Source: an uncultured Chitinophaga sp.
GTDB lineage: Bacteria > Bacteroidota > Bacteroidia > Chitinophagales > Chitinophagaceae
Reading direction: 5' to 3'
DNA length: 64,000 nt
NCBI RefSeq assembly: GCF_937898475.1
Contig: NZ_CALEJS010000025.1
Location: 211,357-275,356 of the forward strand
Under the pieces are notes generated by a model. The model was given only the letters and a program-made list of their open reading frames with translations, made no database searches and was not told the DNA's origin. Positions 47,909 to 59,000 of this stretch are shown here, piece after piece (within the stretch, counting starts at the first letter, position 1; each line of letters starts with the position of its first letter). The position numbers and the translations under genes were made by a program.

Positions 47909-50239
47909 ATGATGTATACCAAACAAATCTTTTGTCTTTTTGTTCTGGCAACCGGTATTTTGCCGTTGTTTGCCCAGCGTCCTGCACTCAACAACTATAA
48001 TATCACATGGAATAGCCAGAGCCAGAATTCCAGCGAATCCATGCCCTGCGGTGGCGGTGACATTGGTATGAATGTATGGATGGAGAACGGAGAACTGCTC
48101 TGTTATCTCTCCCGCAGCGGTTCGTTTGACGAAAACAATACTTTCCTGAAAGCCGGCCGCATCAGGGTGAAACTGTCGCCTAACCCTTTTGAAACAGGCG
48201 CTACTTTCCGCCAGACACTGCACCTCGAAGAAGGTTATATCACTATCTCCGCACAAAAAGGTAAACTACGTACAGACATCAGGGTATGGACAGATGTTCA
48301 CCATCCCCTGTCCCATATAGAAGTGAACAGCAATATTCCTCTCAGTGCTACCGCCACCTACGAAAGCTGGAGAACGGCAGACCGCCGCCTGGCGAAAGCC
48401 GAACTGGTGGCCTGCGCAGGATACAAAGGAGCGCCGGTAACCGTAACGGCTTACCGCGACAGCATCGCCTTCCGTGATAAAGCGGTTTTGTTCTGTCATC
48501 GCAACAGGAACGAAGCGCTTATATTTAACTTTACCGTACAGCAACAGGGTCTGCAACAGGTAGCGTCTCAACTATGGAACCCGCTGCAGGGACTTACTTC
48601 CGGGGGGATGATGTGGGGCGATAATATGCAACCCGCCGGCACTTCCTCCGGTCAGTATATCAATACACCCTATACGGGTTGGCAGTTGCAAAGCGTCCGT
48701 CCTGCACGGCAACACCACATACAGGTGCTGCTGTATACCGCACAGGCGCCCTCTTATGCCGCATGGACACATGGCCTCGATCAACAACAGCAAGCTACCA
48801 AAGCTGCCGGAAGAACAGCCTTTCAGCAAACCAAATCCTGGTGGCGGCAATACTGGAGCAGAAGCTATATCTTCATCGGCAACGATACTGCATCTGCTGC
48901 ATGGCAAACCGGGCGGAACTACCAGCTCTTCAGGTATATGCTGGGCTGTAATGCCTACGGTGCCTACCCTACGAAATTCAACGGCGGACTTTTCACCTAC
49001 GATCCTGTATTCGTTAACCCGAAATATCCCTTCACCCCCGATCATCGCAACTGGGGCGGCGGTACCTTCACCGCACAGAATCAGCGGCTAGTATACTGGC
49101 CCATGCTCAAAAACGGTGATTTTGACCTGATGCGGTCACAGTTTGATTTCTACCTTCGCCTGCTGCGAAACGCGGAGATCCGCAGCCAGTTTTACTGGGG
49201 CCATCACGGCGCCTGCTTTGCCGAACAAATGGAAAACTTTGGCCTGCCCGCTGCCAGTGAATACGGCTGGAAACGCCCGCCTTACGCAGATCCCGGGGTA
49301 GAGTATAATAGCTGGCTGGAATATGAATGGGATACCGTACTGGAATTCTGCCTGATGATACTCGACATGGAACGCTTCTCCGGAACCAATATCTCCGCTT
49401 ACCTCCCGCTCATCGAAAGCAGCCTCACCTTCTTCGATGAACATTATCAATACCTGGCCAAACGTCGCGGTTCCAAAGCCCTGGACGGGGATGGCCACCT
49501 GGTGCTATATCCCGGCTCCGCCTGCGAGACTTACAAAATGACGTACAACTCCGTTACCACTGTTGCGGGACTATATACCGTTACCTCCAGGATGCTGGAA
49601 CTGCCTGCACATTATCTACCTGATAGCACGCGCACCCGGCTGACTGGTTTATTGAAACGCATTCCGCCGCTTTCCTATCGCCAGGTGCAGGGACATACCA
49701 CCATTGCTCCCGCCAGGACATGGGAACGGATCAACAACGTTGAAACGCCGCAGCTCTACCCCGTATTCCCCTACGGAATATTCGGCATCGGTAAACCCGG
49801 ACTGGACACCGCCCGCAATACCTGGCTGTATGATACCACCGCTGTTAAACACCGGAGCTATATTGGTTGGAAACAGGACAATATCTTCTGTGCACGATTA
49901 GGCCTCACCGATACCGCCGCCCATTACACCGTTGAAAAACTGAAAAATGCCGCCACCAGGTTCCCCGCATTCTGGGGCCCGGGATTTGACTGGACACCGG
50001 ATCATAACCAGGGAGGTTCAGGCATGATTGGTCTGCAGGAAATGCTGATGCAGACCGATGGAAAGAAGATCTATCTTTTCCCTGCATGGCCGCATAACTG
50101 GAATGTACATTTCAAACTGCATGCGCCTTATAATACGACGGTGGAAGGGGTATTGAAAGATGGAAAAGTTATCTCCCTAAAAGTGATTCCGGAAGAAAGA
50201 GCGAAGGATGTTGAGGTGGTTAACTACAACCAGTTGTAG
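47909..50239 (+). CDS. Secreted DUF5703-type glycoside-hydrolase-like protein
   Basis: 776 aa with a signal peptide (ends LPLFAQ). The N-terminal beta-sandwich starts YNITWNSQSQNSSESMPCGGGDIGMNVW...LLCYLSRSGSFDENN, the DUF5703 signature. An (alpha/alpha)6-like region follows: YFLGCNAYG-like YMLGCNAYGAYPTKFNGGLFTYD, RNWGGGTFTAQNQRLVYWPMLKNGDFDLMRSQFDFY, WGHHGACFAEQMENFGLPAASEYGW. The layout recalls GH95/GH65 clan enzymes, so an exo-glycosidase role is likely, but the substrate is not deducible. Tandem ATGs at the start. The 3' end overlaps the convergent gene by 16 bp. Confidence 0.85.
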   Translation: MMYTKQIFCLFVLATGILPLFAQRPALNNYNITWNSQSQNSSESMPCGGGDIGMNVWMENGELLCYLSRSGSFDENNTFLKAGRIRVKLSPNPFETGATFRQTLHLEEGYITISAQKGKLRTDIRVWTDVHHPLSHIEVNSNIPLSATATYESWRTADRRLAKAELVACAGYKGAPVTVTAYRDSIAFRDKAVLFCHRNRNEALIFNFTVQQQGLQQVASQLWNPLQGLTSGGMMWGDNMQPAGTSSGQYINTPYTGWQLQSVRPARQHHIQVLLYTAQAPSYAAWTHGLDQQQQATKAAGRTAFQQTKSWWRQYWSRSYIFIGNDTASAAWQTGRNYQLFRYMLGCNAYGAYPTKFNGGLFTYDPVFVNPKYPFTPDHRNWGGGTFTAQNQRLVYWPMLKNGDFDLMRSQFDFYLRLLRNAEIRSQFYWGHHGACFAEQMENFGLPAASEYGWKRPPYADPGVEYNSWLEYEWDTVLEFCLMILDMERFSGTNISAYLPLIESSLTFFDEHYQYLAKRRGSKALDGDGHLVLYPGSACETYKMTYNSVTTVAGLYTVTSRMLELPAHYLPDSTRTRLTGLLKRIPPLSYRQVQGHTTIAPARTWERINNVETPQLYPVFPYGIFGIGKPGLDTARNTWLYDTTAVKHRSYIGWKQDNIFCARLGLTDTAAHYTVEKLKNAATRFPAFWGPGFDWTPDHNQGGSGMIGLQEMLMQTDGKKIYLFPAWPHNWNVHFKLHAPYNTTVEGVLKDGKVISLKVIPEERAKDVEVVNYNQL

Positions 50240-50763
50240 TTGCTTATCGACCCTACTTTCACCTCATACTCCCTTTTCCCCGTCATCACCCGCCATACCG
50301 GCGGCGGCACCTTCCTTCCTTTTCCCTCATCCACCAATCCCTTCCCACCCTTTCTCCATACCGTTCTTACCACATGCATCCCTTCCGTCTTACTATGCAT
50401 CCGTACCAACGGCTTTGCAGCAACCGTCACCTTCGTCCCGTTCATATCCTGTTCCAGCCGCGCCTTAATTTCACCCTCATTCATCCCCTGTTTCAGCATC
50501 CCGATTGCCTGGCCCGTCATCGCCCGGTATAAGTCCAGTTTCTTCTGCGCCTTCGGTAACAAGCGGTACACCTGCGCCGCTATAGCCGATGCCTGTCCCA
50601 GTAATGCCGCATACTTGCGTGTGAGTGCAAAAGCCCTGTCGCGCTTTACCCGTTTCCTGCTTAAGGTGCTTTTTCTTCGGGCATAATACTTCCCGTTCAT
50701 CCGGTAATAGCAGATGCCTTTTACCGTGCCGGTGATATACACCGGCCCACATTGTTTACTCAT
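50224..50763 (-). CDS. Conserved Bacteroidota protein of unknown function
   Basis: 179 aa, no signal peptide or membrane segment, strongly basic. It begins GPVYITGTVKGICYYRMNGKYYARRKSTLSRKRVKRDRAFALTRKYAALLGQASAIAAQVYRLLP, a pattern I associate with a family found in many Chitinophagaceae, often in several copies; no function is known to me. The high Arg/Lys content would suit nucleic-acid binding, but no motif proves it. The 3' end overlaps the DUF5703 gene by 16 bp on the opposite strand. A promoter-like TTTG-N21-TACCTTTG lies 37 bp upstream. Confidence 0.75.
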   Translation of the reverse strand: MSKQCGPVYITGTVKGICYYRMNGKYYARRKSTLSRKRVKRDRAFALTRKYAALLGQASAIAAQVYRLLPKAQKKLDLYRAMTGQAIGMLKQGMNEGEIKARLEQDMNGTKVTVAAKPLVRMHSKTEGMHVVRTVWRKGGKGLVDEGKGRKVPPPVWRVMTGKREYEVKVGSISNYNWL

Positions 50764-50799
50764 AAACTTGTTTTTAAAGTAAAGAATTAATTAACGGAA

Positions 50800-50832
50800 C
50801 AAAGGTATTTACGACAGGCAATATCATCCAAA
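50800..50832 (-). promoter_or_regulatory. Promoter of the gene at 50224 (TTTG-N21-TACCTTTG)
   Basis: On the minus strand TTTG (50829-50832) is followed after 21 bp by TACCTTTG (50800-50807), a perfect -7 consensus with a slightly long spacer. It ends 37 bp before the start codon. Confidence 0.55.
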
Positions 50833-51067
50833 TATTACAACCTAAAACGTCACTAAAAGTACGTTTATATACAAGATGATACATTTTCACCTGAATCATC
50901 AGAAATGAGCGTTTTTACCACATCAGCAGGCTGTGAATACCACAGTTTATCCGCAGTGAGTCCATGTGTGAACCTTGTTGTTACCGTATGTTATCCGCAA
51001 CCTTCCCGCATGGTATCTTAGTAAACACCGGGTGGGTGCTTAGTGCTACCTTAGTGTTATCTATGGT

Positions 51068-51124
51068 AAAAGCGCATACATAGTTAGGTATAGGCGCAGG
51101 CAAGCTGAGTGAAAAGCGCATACA
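51068..51124. repeat. 13-bp direct repeat in a 406-bp gene-free stretch
   Basis: AAAAGCGCATACA occurs at 51068-51080 and again at 51112-51124. The rest of 50764-51169 holds the promoter at 50800, TTATCCGCA twice, CTTAGT three times near 51020-51055, and no coding frame that I can support. Confidence 0.45.
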
Positions 51125-51169
51125 CTTTTCATGCTTCGGAATTAACTGCCTTATCTGAACGATGATAAT

Positions 51170-51636
51170 TTAATGCGGAACTACTGCTTTTACAACTCCC
51201 TCATGTGTAGGTTTTACACGTACAATCCTGCCCAGCCTGTCAAACTCCAGTTGATCTATACACACTTCGCGGTTATACCCCACGGCGTCGCCCATCTTAA
51301 TTCCATATACCGGTACTTCCCGTTGATCTTCTTTTCAATGATACAGGGCGCCCAGGCATTTCTCTTAGCCCAGCTCACTTCTTTGCCAATATCCAGTATC
51401 ACGCCTTCATCCTTCCAGTGAACCAGGCCGGGAGAGGAAAATGCTTTAAAATAAGTACCGCTCCAGTTGGTAAACCCGTCGCTGGTTGGATAGATATTAA
51501 ATTTCCGGGTCTGCTCCGCATAAATGATATCAGGATCTGCAAAATACCCCTTTAATACGGGGTTTCGCCGCTGCTGCGCAAAAGCGCTGACTGCTATCAC
51601 TACCAGCAGCTGTAAGCAAAGCCCTCTCTTTACCAT
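51170..51636 (-). pseudogene. GH43 glycosidase reduced by an internal deletion
   Basis: The first 100 or so codons (from 51636) encode a GH43 start: signal peptide ending AFAQQ, NPVLKGYFADPDIIYAEQTRKF with the catalytic Asp, then SWAKRNAWAPCIIEKKINGKYRY. The frame then ends as MELRWATPWGITAKCV at 51256. In another frame the DNA continues MGDAVGYNREVCIDQLEFD, RLGRIVRVKPTHEGVVKAV and a stop at 51170-51172, the usual end of a GH43 protein. About 170 residues of the propeller between the two parts are missing, with a frame change at the junction, so no active enzyme is expected. Divergent from the hybrid sensor gene of the same locus. Confidence 0.85.
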
Positions 51637-51805
51637 AACGTACTTATTTTTTTATTGGAAGATTTAAATAAATTCACTGCTAAAACGTGCTCTGAAATAA
51701 TAACAAAAAGTGTTAAATTGACAGTTTAATAAAAAAGGGGACAAAAGCAGCTTCGTATTTCAATTGTTGCTTTTTCAATATTTTTACAGCATCTAAAATC
51801 GATGT

Positions 51806-54800
51806 ATGTGTGCGTGGACAAGAAAACTATGGTTATTCCCGGTATTACTGATATTAACTAAAACCCTATCCGCTGCCGACTATCCGATCAGGTACCTGGG
51901 AATAGAGAACGGCCTTTCCAATAATGCCGTTGTGAACATATACCAGGACAATAAAGGTTTTATGTGGTTTGGCACCTACGATGGATTAAACAGGTACGAT
52001 GGTTACCGGTTTAAGATCTACCGCAATAAAATAGGTGACAGCACCTCCCTGATCGATAACGGGATATGGACCATAGAACAGGATGGAACCAACCGCCTCT
52101 GGGTAGGCGGACGGAAAGGTGTTTGCGTGCTCAATCCTGTTAACGACCGGTTCTCTGCCGTTAATTACATCCCCGCCGGCGCTGCCACAGCCAAAAAACT
52201 GAGCGGCAACATCCATGTGATCAGATCAGACAAGGCTGACATCATCCTCGCCGGTACCGAGAATAACGGCCTCGTGCTGTTTGGTCCCGGTGGCGGAACC
52301 GGCCGCCAGATCATTCTCTATAACGGCGCAGAGAAACTGGCAGACTACGAGGTAATGGGCATAGACTTCGATGCCGCCAAACAGTATGCATGGGTATTCG
52401 TACAAAACAAAGGCCTTTGCCGCTACCATGTCCGCAGCAAAACCCTCACCATGGTTAACAACAGCATTACCCGCTGCAATTCCCTGAAAACAGATAGCCA
52501 TGGCGACGTATGGCTGGCCGCCAATAACGGTCTTTTCAAATACAACCCCCATACCAATACTTTTTCTTCCAGCTACATGGAAGAGAATTTAAAAGTAGTG
52601 AACCTCTGTATAGATAATAAAGGCGTACTCTGGATAGGTACCGATGGCAATGGTGTATTTCTGCTCCACCCGGGTGAAAGCAAGGCTGCTGCTTTTACTT
52701 TCCCGGATGATAAACATCCGCTCAGCAGTAATGTGGTCTACTCTATTTATGAAGATAAGAACGGGCGAAAATGGATCGGCACCTTACGCGGCGGCGTAAA
52801 CATCATTGAACCTAAACGGGCGCCCTTCCAGCTTTACGCTTTCAACAACAACCGCTCTCACAGCCCTACCAATAATTTTATCTTCTCTTTCTGTGAAGAC
52901 AAAGACGGTTATTTCTGGATAGGTACCGACGGCGGCGGACTCAAATACTGGAACCGCGAAACCAATACCTGGAAAGATTATACCTACGATCCAAAGAACA
53001 ACAAAGGCGTCAGCAGTAATTTCATCACCACCATCTTAAAAGACAAGCAGGAAGATACCTGGCTCTCTACCTGGTTTGGCGGCATCAACCGCTTCAACAA
53101 AAGCACGGGTACTTTTGAACATTTCACCTGTTTCAATCCTTACACCAAGGCAGAAGAGAACAATGTATGGCTACTGTATGAAGACGCACGGCAAACCCTC
53201 TGGGCCAGTACCACCAACAACGGTACGTTATACACCTTTAACCGGGCTGCCAACCGATTCGAGATATTCGACAATACCATCTCCAACATACAATGCCTGC
53301 TGGAAGATCGTAAAGGCAATTTCTGGGGCGGCAACTATTCTTCCCTGATCAGGATAGACCGCAACAGGAAACATCATAAGGTGTATAACATCGGCTACAC
53401 CATACGCGCCATTCATGAAGATAAACGGGGCAATTACTGGCTGGGCACCGATGCAGGCGGCCTGCTGCTTTTTGATGTAGAGAGCGGGCGCTTTACCCGC
53501 TTTTCCGAAGCAGACGGATTACCCAACAATTCCATTCTCCGCATCCTGGAAGATAACAGCGGGTATCTCTGGCTTTGCACTTACAACGGCTTGTCGCGCT
53601 TTGACCCGGTAAACAGCACCTGCCGCAACTTCTCCCAGTCAGACGGTTTGCAAAGCAACCAGTTCACCTACAACGCAGCGATGAAACTGCGCAACGGCGA
53701 AATGATGGTAGGCGGCATCAAAGGCTTTAACATCTTCCATCCAGACAGCGTATATGAACAGGCCAACACCCCGGCTGTGTTGCTCACCGGTATCAAGGTG
53801 GTAAACGCACCCATAGAACAGGATCCCTCCTACGTTTCCGGGCGTACCGGGGAAGATGTGACCGAGCTGCGGATACCATATGACAAAGCCTCCGTTTCAC
53901 TGGATTTCGTAGCGCTGGAATATACCTCGCCAGACAAGATCAGCTATGCCTATCACCTGGAAGGGTGGGACAAAGACTGGAACTATGTTGGCGAAGCACG
54001 CACTGCCAACTATACCCGCCTGCAGGAAGGCGATTACCTGTTTAAAATCAAAGCCACCAATACAGACGGTACCTGGGGCCAGGAAGCCGACACGGTAAGG
54101 ATCATCATCCTCCCGCCCTGGTACAGAACCTGGTGGGCCTACCTGCTGTATATTTCCGCCCTCGCAGCCGCCATCTATTTTTATATACAATACAAAACAC
54201 GCCAGGAACGCCTGAAGTACGAGATAAAGATCGCTCACCTGGAAAATGAAAAAGAGAAAGAGCTGAACGAAAGAAAACTGAGCTTCTTTACCAACGTTTC
54301 GCATGAGCTGCGAACGCCGCTCACCCTCATCATCAACCCCCTGAAAGAATTTATTGCCAACAAGGATGAACAGATCAGGCATACCGATCTTAACGTGGTA
54401 TACCGCAACTCCCGCCGCTTACTGAGCCTGGTAGACCAGCTGCTGCTATTCCGCAAAGCGGATGCAGGCGGCGATCAGCTGAAGATTGCCCGTACCAACA
54501 TCGTAGAGCTCTGCAACGAAGTTTACCTCTGCTTCAGCCAGCAGGCCAAAGCAAAACATATCCGCTATGAATTCGAAAGCACGGATACAGAAAACTATAT
54601 CTATGCGGATTATGAGAAGATCGAGATAGCGCTCTTCAACCTCCTCTCAAACGCTTTCAAGTTCACACCCGAAGGCGGCGCCATTACCTTCCGGCTGGAA
54701 AACCAGGACGAAGAAGTGCTGATCAGCATCCGGGATACCGGCTGCGGCATCGATGAGAAAGCAGGGGCCGCGGTGTTCGAGAAGTTCAAACGTGCCAACG

Positions 54801-55894
54801 GCAGCGCTGAACGCCTGCAAACCGGTTTTGGTATCGGTCTTTACCTGGTAAAACATTTCATCGAAGGCCACCGGGGCACGGTTAGCTATGAAAGCCGCCT
54901 GCAGGAAGGCACTACCTTTTTTATCCGGCTGAAGAAGGGAACGGCCCACCTGCCTGCCGCCTGGATAGTGGCGGATGCTGCCCCCAAATCAGCCATCCTC
55001 GAAGAGCTGAACACCGAAACGGGTCCGCAGCCACAGGAAGAAGAAAAGGAAGACTGGATCAAACGCGAACCGGCGGCAGAGGAGCTGGTCACCGGTAAAT
55101 GGTCTATCCTGCTGGTGGATGATAACCAGGAGATCCGGAAATACCTCCACCAGATCTTCGGACATAAATACATCATTTACGAAGCCGATAACGGGAACGC
55201 CGGCTTTGCCATGGTCAACAAATGCATGCCCGACCTCGTGATCAGCGACGTGCATATGGATGGGATGGACGGCATGGAGCTCTGCAGCCGTATCCGTAAA
55301 ACGGATCACCTGAGCCATATTCCTGTCATCCTGCTGACATCCAGCTCCTCCCCCGATGTCCAGATCAAGGGGATCGAAGGCGGAGCAGATGATTATATCA
55401 CCAAGCCTTTTGAAAAGGATCTCCTCCTGGCCAAAGTGGAGCACATCCTGAAAACCAGGAACCTGCTGCGCCAATTCTTCCTGGACCAGATCACATTAAA
55501 GAACAGTGGTATACGTGTACCTGCCGAATACCAGGATTTCCTGAAAAAGTGTATCTCCATCGTAGAGGAGAACCTGGATAACGATGAGTTTTCCATTAAA
55601 GCATTCACCCAGGCCATCGGTATGAGCCATTCCAGCCTCTATAAAAAGGTAAAAGCGGTCTCCGGCCAAACCATCAACTCCTTTATCCGGTCTATCCGTT
55701 TAAGAAAAGCCGCCATGTTAATGCTGAAAGAGAATTATACCATTAACCAGGCAGCCATGCAGGTAGGCATCGGGGATATCAAGTATTTCCGGGAGCAGTT
55801 CGTCAAACTATTCGGCATGAACCCTTCCGACTACATCAGGAAATACCGCCACTCCTTTAACGCAGACTACAATGTAATTAAAAACAGCTGCTAG
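51806..55894 (+). CDS. Hybrid two-component system regulator (HTCS)
   Basis: 1362 aa. Domains in order: signal sequence (1-23); two-blade-set Reg_prop sensor propeller (25-690, many GLSNN..I.QD..G..W.GT repeats); Y_Y_Y domain (690-760); membrane segment (about 772-795, WWAYLLYISALAAAIYFYIQY); HisKA with His833 in NVSHELRTPLTLI; HATPase (930-1040, NLLSNAFKFTPEGG, DTGCGI, GFGIGLYLVKH); receiver (1098-1215, DDNQE, Asp1148 in ISDVHMDGMDG, TKPFEKD); AraC helix-turn-helix (1255-1358). It senses a periplasmic oligosaccharide and activates the adjacent susCD genes. Divergent from the GH43 remnant and 111 bp upstream of susC. The 21-bp repeat at 55921 is its likely target. Confidence 0.95.
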   Translation: MCAWTRKLWLFPVLLILTKTLSAADYPIRYLGIENGLSNNAVVNIYQDNKGFMWFGTYDGLNRYDGYRFKIYRNKIGDSTSLIDNGIWTIEQDGTNRLWVGGRKGVCVLNPVNDRFSAVNYIPAGAATAKKLSGNIHVIRSDKADIILAGTENNGLVLFGPGGGTGRQIILYNGAEKLADYEVMGIDFDAAKQYAWVFVQNKGLCRYHVRSKTLTMVNNSITRCNSLKTDSHGDVWLAANNGLFKYNPHTNTFSSSYMEENLKVVNLCIDNKGVLWIGTDGNGVFLLHPGESKAAAFTFPDDKHPLSSNVVYSIYEDKNGRKWIGTLRGGVNIIEPKRAPFQLYAFNNNRSHSPTNNFIFSFCEDKDGYFWIGTDGGGLKYWNRETNTWKDYTYDPKNNKGVSSNFITTILKDKQEDTWLSTWFGGINRFNKSTGTFEHFTCFNPYTKAEENNVWLLYEDARQTLWASTTNNGTLYTFNRAANRFEIFDNTISNIQCLLEDRKGNFWGGNYSSLIRIDRNRKHHKVYNIGYTIRAIHEDKRGNYWLGTDAGGLLLFDVESGRFTRFSEADGLPNNSILRILEDNSGYLWLCTYNGLSRFDPVNSTCRNFSQSDGLQSNQFTYNAAMKLRNGEMMVGGIKGFNIFHPDSVYEQANTPAVLLTGIKVVNAPIEQDPSYVSGRTGEDVTELRIPYDKASVSLDFVALEYTSPDKISYAYHLEGWDKDWNYVGEARTANYTRLQEGDYLFKIKATNTDGTWGQEADTVRIIILPPWYRTWWAYLLYISALAAAIYFYIQYKTRQERLKYEIKIAHLENEKEKELNERKLSFFTNVSHELRTPLTLIINPLKEFIANKDEQIRHTDLNVVYRNSRRLLSLVDQLLLFRKADAGGDQLKIARTNIVELCNEVYLCFSQQAKAKHIRYEFESTDTENYIYADYEKIEIALFNLLSNAFKFTPEGGAITFRLENQDEEVLISIRDTGCGIDEKAGAAVFEKFKRANGSAERLQTGFGIGLYLVKHFIEGHRGTVSYESRLQEGTTFFIRLKKGTAHLPAAWIVADAAPKSAILEELNTETGPQPQEEEKEDWIKREPAAEELVTGKWSILLVDDNQEIRKYLHQIFGHKYIIYEADNGNAGFAMVNKCMPDLVISDVHMDGMDGMELCSRIRKTDHLSHIPVILLTSSSSPDVQIKGIEGGADDYITKPFEKDLLLAKVEHILKTRNLLRQFFLDQITLKNSGIRVPAEYQDFLKKCISIVEENLDNDEFSIKAFTQAIGMSHSSLYKKVKAVSGQTINSFIRSIRLRKAAMLMLKENYTINQAAMQVGIGDIKYFREQFVKLFGMNPSDYIRKYRHSFNADYNVIKNSC

Positions 55895-55920
55895 CTCCCA
55901 GCTGTTGCCAAATACGATTC

Positions 55921-55949
55921 TACCCCCTTTTTTAAACGATTTACCCCCT
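55921..55949. promoter_or_regulatory. TACCCCCT direct repeat with 21-bp period upstream of susC
   Basis: TACCCCCTTT starts at 55921 and TACCCCCTCT at 55942, exactly 21 bp apart, and 57-85 bp upstream of the susC start. Tandem half-sites two helical turns apart suit an AraC-type dimer, and the gene directly upstream encodes one. Confidence 0.55.
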
Positions 55950-56005
55950 CTACCGCTCTGTTCAGGCGGCCTAAATTGCATACATTCAACCAACAAATTC
56001 TCGTT

Positions 56006-59000
56006 ATGAAAGAAAATCGACCATTGTCGGGACAATACAGGTCTATTTTGTCCTTTTTCCTTTTCTTCCTTGTTTTATCAGTAAGTTCCCGGGCGCAACA
56101 GCGTACCACCATCAGCGGAAAGGTAAGTGCTGCCGGTGAGCTGGTGCCCGGCGTAACCGTTCGGGTGAAACATGGCAGCCAGGGAGCCACCACCGATGTG
56201 AACGGACAGTTCTCCTTACAGGCAGCCATCGGGGATACCCTGGTATTCAACCACATTTCTTATATCTCGCGGGAGGTGCCGGTTACCGGGAACGACAGGC
56301 TGGATATCTCGCTGGCACCTAATACCCAGAACGTGGGCGAAGTAGTGGTAGTAGGATATGGTACCCAGAAAAAGGCTACCCTCACCGGTTCCATTTCCAC
56401 GCTGAAAGGTGCGGAGATCGTAAAAAGTCCGCAGCCCAACGTATCCAACTCCCTGGCAGGACGCTTCTCCGGCCTGATAGCCAATAACCGGTCCGGTGAA
56501 CCGGGCTTTGACGGCTCCAACCTCCTGATCAGGGGCCTTGCCACCACAGGTAATAATGATGTACTGGTGGTGGTAGATGGGGTGCCCGGCCAGATAGGCG
56601 GCCTGCAAAGACTGGATCCCAATGATATTGAGAGCATGACCGTACTGAAAGACGCCTCCGCCGCCGTATATGGCAGCAGGGCGGCCAATGGGGTTATACT
56701 GATCACCACCAAAAGGGGTAAGACCGGTAAACCTTCCATCAGCTACAGCTTCAACCAGGGATTCACCTCTCCTACCCGCCTGCCCGATATGGCGGACGCT
56801 GCATTGTATGCCACCCTCAGAAATGAGATACAATATTATAATAACCAGGCAGGTGGCCTTAACCAGGTATATACTGAAGACCAGGTACAAAAATTCCGGG
56901 ATGGGTCTGACCCGCTGAACTACCCGAACACCGACTGGCAGAAAGCCACGCTGAAAAATACGGCGCGGCAGCATCAGCACAACCTTTCTATCAGCGGGGG
57001 CAGTGACAATGTAAGGTATTTCCTTTCCCTGGGCATTATTGGCCAGGATGGCTTGTACAAAAGGGGGGTAACCCAGTATGACCAGTACAATTTCAGGTCA
57101 AATATCGATGCGGATGTGACCAAACGCCTGAAAGTGAGCCTTTACCTGTCGGGCAGGCAGGAAGACCGTATCTATCCGCAAACCAGCGCCGGTGATATCT
57201 TCCGTTCCATTTACCGCGCCTATCCTACCGTGGCAGCATTTTATCCGAACGGCCTGCCTACCAGCGGTATAGAAAATAATAACCCGGCCATGCAGGTAAC
57301 AGATATTGGCGGTACCAACCGTAACCCTACCCAGGTTTTCAACGGCATCCTGAAAGGCAGCTACGCCATCCCGGGCATTGATGGCCTCTCACTGGATGGT
57401 TTCCTGTCGGTAGATAAATCCTGGTCCTTCAGCAAATCCTTCTCCCAGCCTTATATACTCTATAACTACGATCCCACCGGTAATGCGTACAACAAGGTGG
57501 TGGTAGGCGGCTCCAACCAGGCGGCTACCCTGTTTCAAACACAACAGAACCAGGAGATGCGCGTATCCAATATCAAGCTGAATTTTAACCGCCAGTTCGG
57601 CAGCCATAATGTAGATGCATTTGTTGCCTACGAACAAAGCAAAACAGTGATGGACAGCCTGAGCGCTTCAAGGCTCAACTTCCCGTCCACACAAACACCG
57701 GAGCTGTCACAAGGTGGTCCTGCTGCGGCAGACAAGGGCAGCGAAGGCAAGAGCTATACTTTTACACGCAAAAGCTACATCGGCAGGGTAGCCTATAACT
57801 TCGAAGAGAAATACCTGCTGGAACTGCAGGCCCGTATTGACGGATCGTCTACCTTCCCGCCGGGCAATCAGTATGGTTTCTTCCCCTCTGTATCTGCAGG
57901 CTGGCGTATCTCAAAAGAAGAATGGTTCGGCTCCGTTTCATTCATCAACGACCTGAAACTGCGCGGTTCATACGGTACCCTGGGTAACGATAACGTGAAA
58001 CTGTTCCAGTATTTTGACAACTACTCTTTCAATAACCGGTATGTATTGGGAAGCAACGGCACCATACGCCCCGGTATTGATATTACCAAACTGGCGAACG
58101 CTAACATCGGCTGGGAAAGGGCCAGGAAACTTGATGTGGGTATCAATGCGCTGTTCCTTAACCATTTTAACCTGGAGGTTATCTACTTCCAGCAGAAACG
58201 TTCAGACATCCTGGCACAGCGTAATGCTTCCATCCCGCAAAGCTCCGGCATCGTAAATCCTTACGACAGCGATCCGCTGGTGCCCGCTGAAAATATCGGC
58301 AAGATCAACAGCAACGGTATAGAAGCCTCTTTGGGATATAGCAACAGCACCAAAAGCGGTATTGGTTACCGTATCAGCGGCAACTTCACCTATGCAAAAA
58401 GCAAGATCATAGATATCGATGAAGCATCCGGTACACTGGCACATCAACGCCAGACAGGCCGTCCGCTGAACACCGACCTGCTGTATGATGTAATCGGCAT
58501 CTTCAGAACAGCGGATGACCTTAACAAATACGCACACCTGCCACAGGCCCAGTTGGGCGATCTGATCTACCGCGACTACAATGGCGACGGACAGATCACG
58601 GCTGACGACCAGGTAAGGACCAAATACGGCAACATTCCGGAGATCACCTACGGTATCGTATTAGGCGCCGACTATAAAGGATTTGACCTGTCTGCCGTAT
58701 TTGCCGGGCAAACAAACGTAAGCCAGTATGTATTGCCGGAATCCGGTACGATAGGCAACTTTTACAGCAGCTGGGCAGATAACCGCTGGAGCCCTACCAA
58801 TCCAAACGGCTCTTATCCCCGTGTGGATGAACGTGCTTCCTCTTCCATCAATGGTGGTCTTTACAGGAACAATTTCTGGCTGAACAATGCCTCCTTCTTC
58901 CGCCTTAAGAACATAGAACTGGGTTATACGATCAATGCAGATATTTTATCCAGGATCAAAATTGCAGGGCTCCGCATCTACGCAAGCGCCTTCAACCTGT

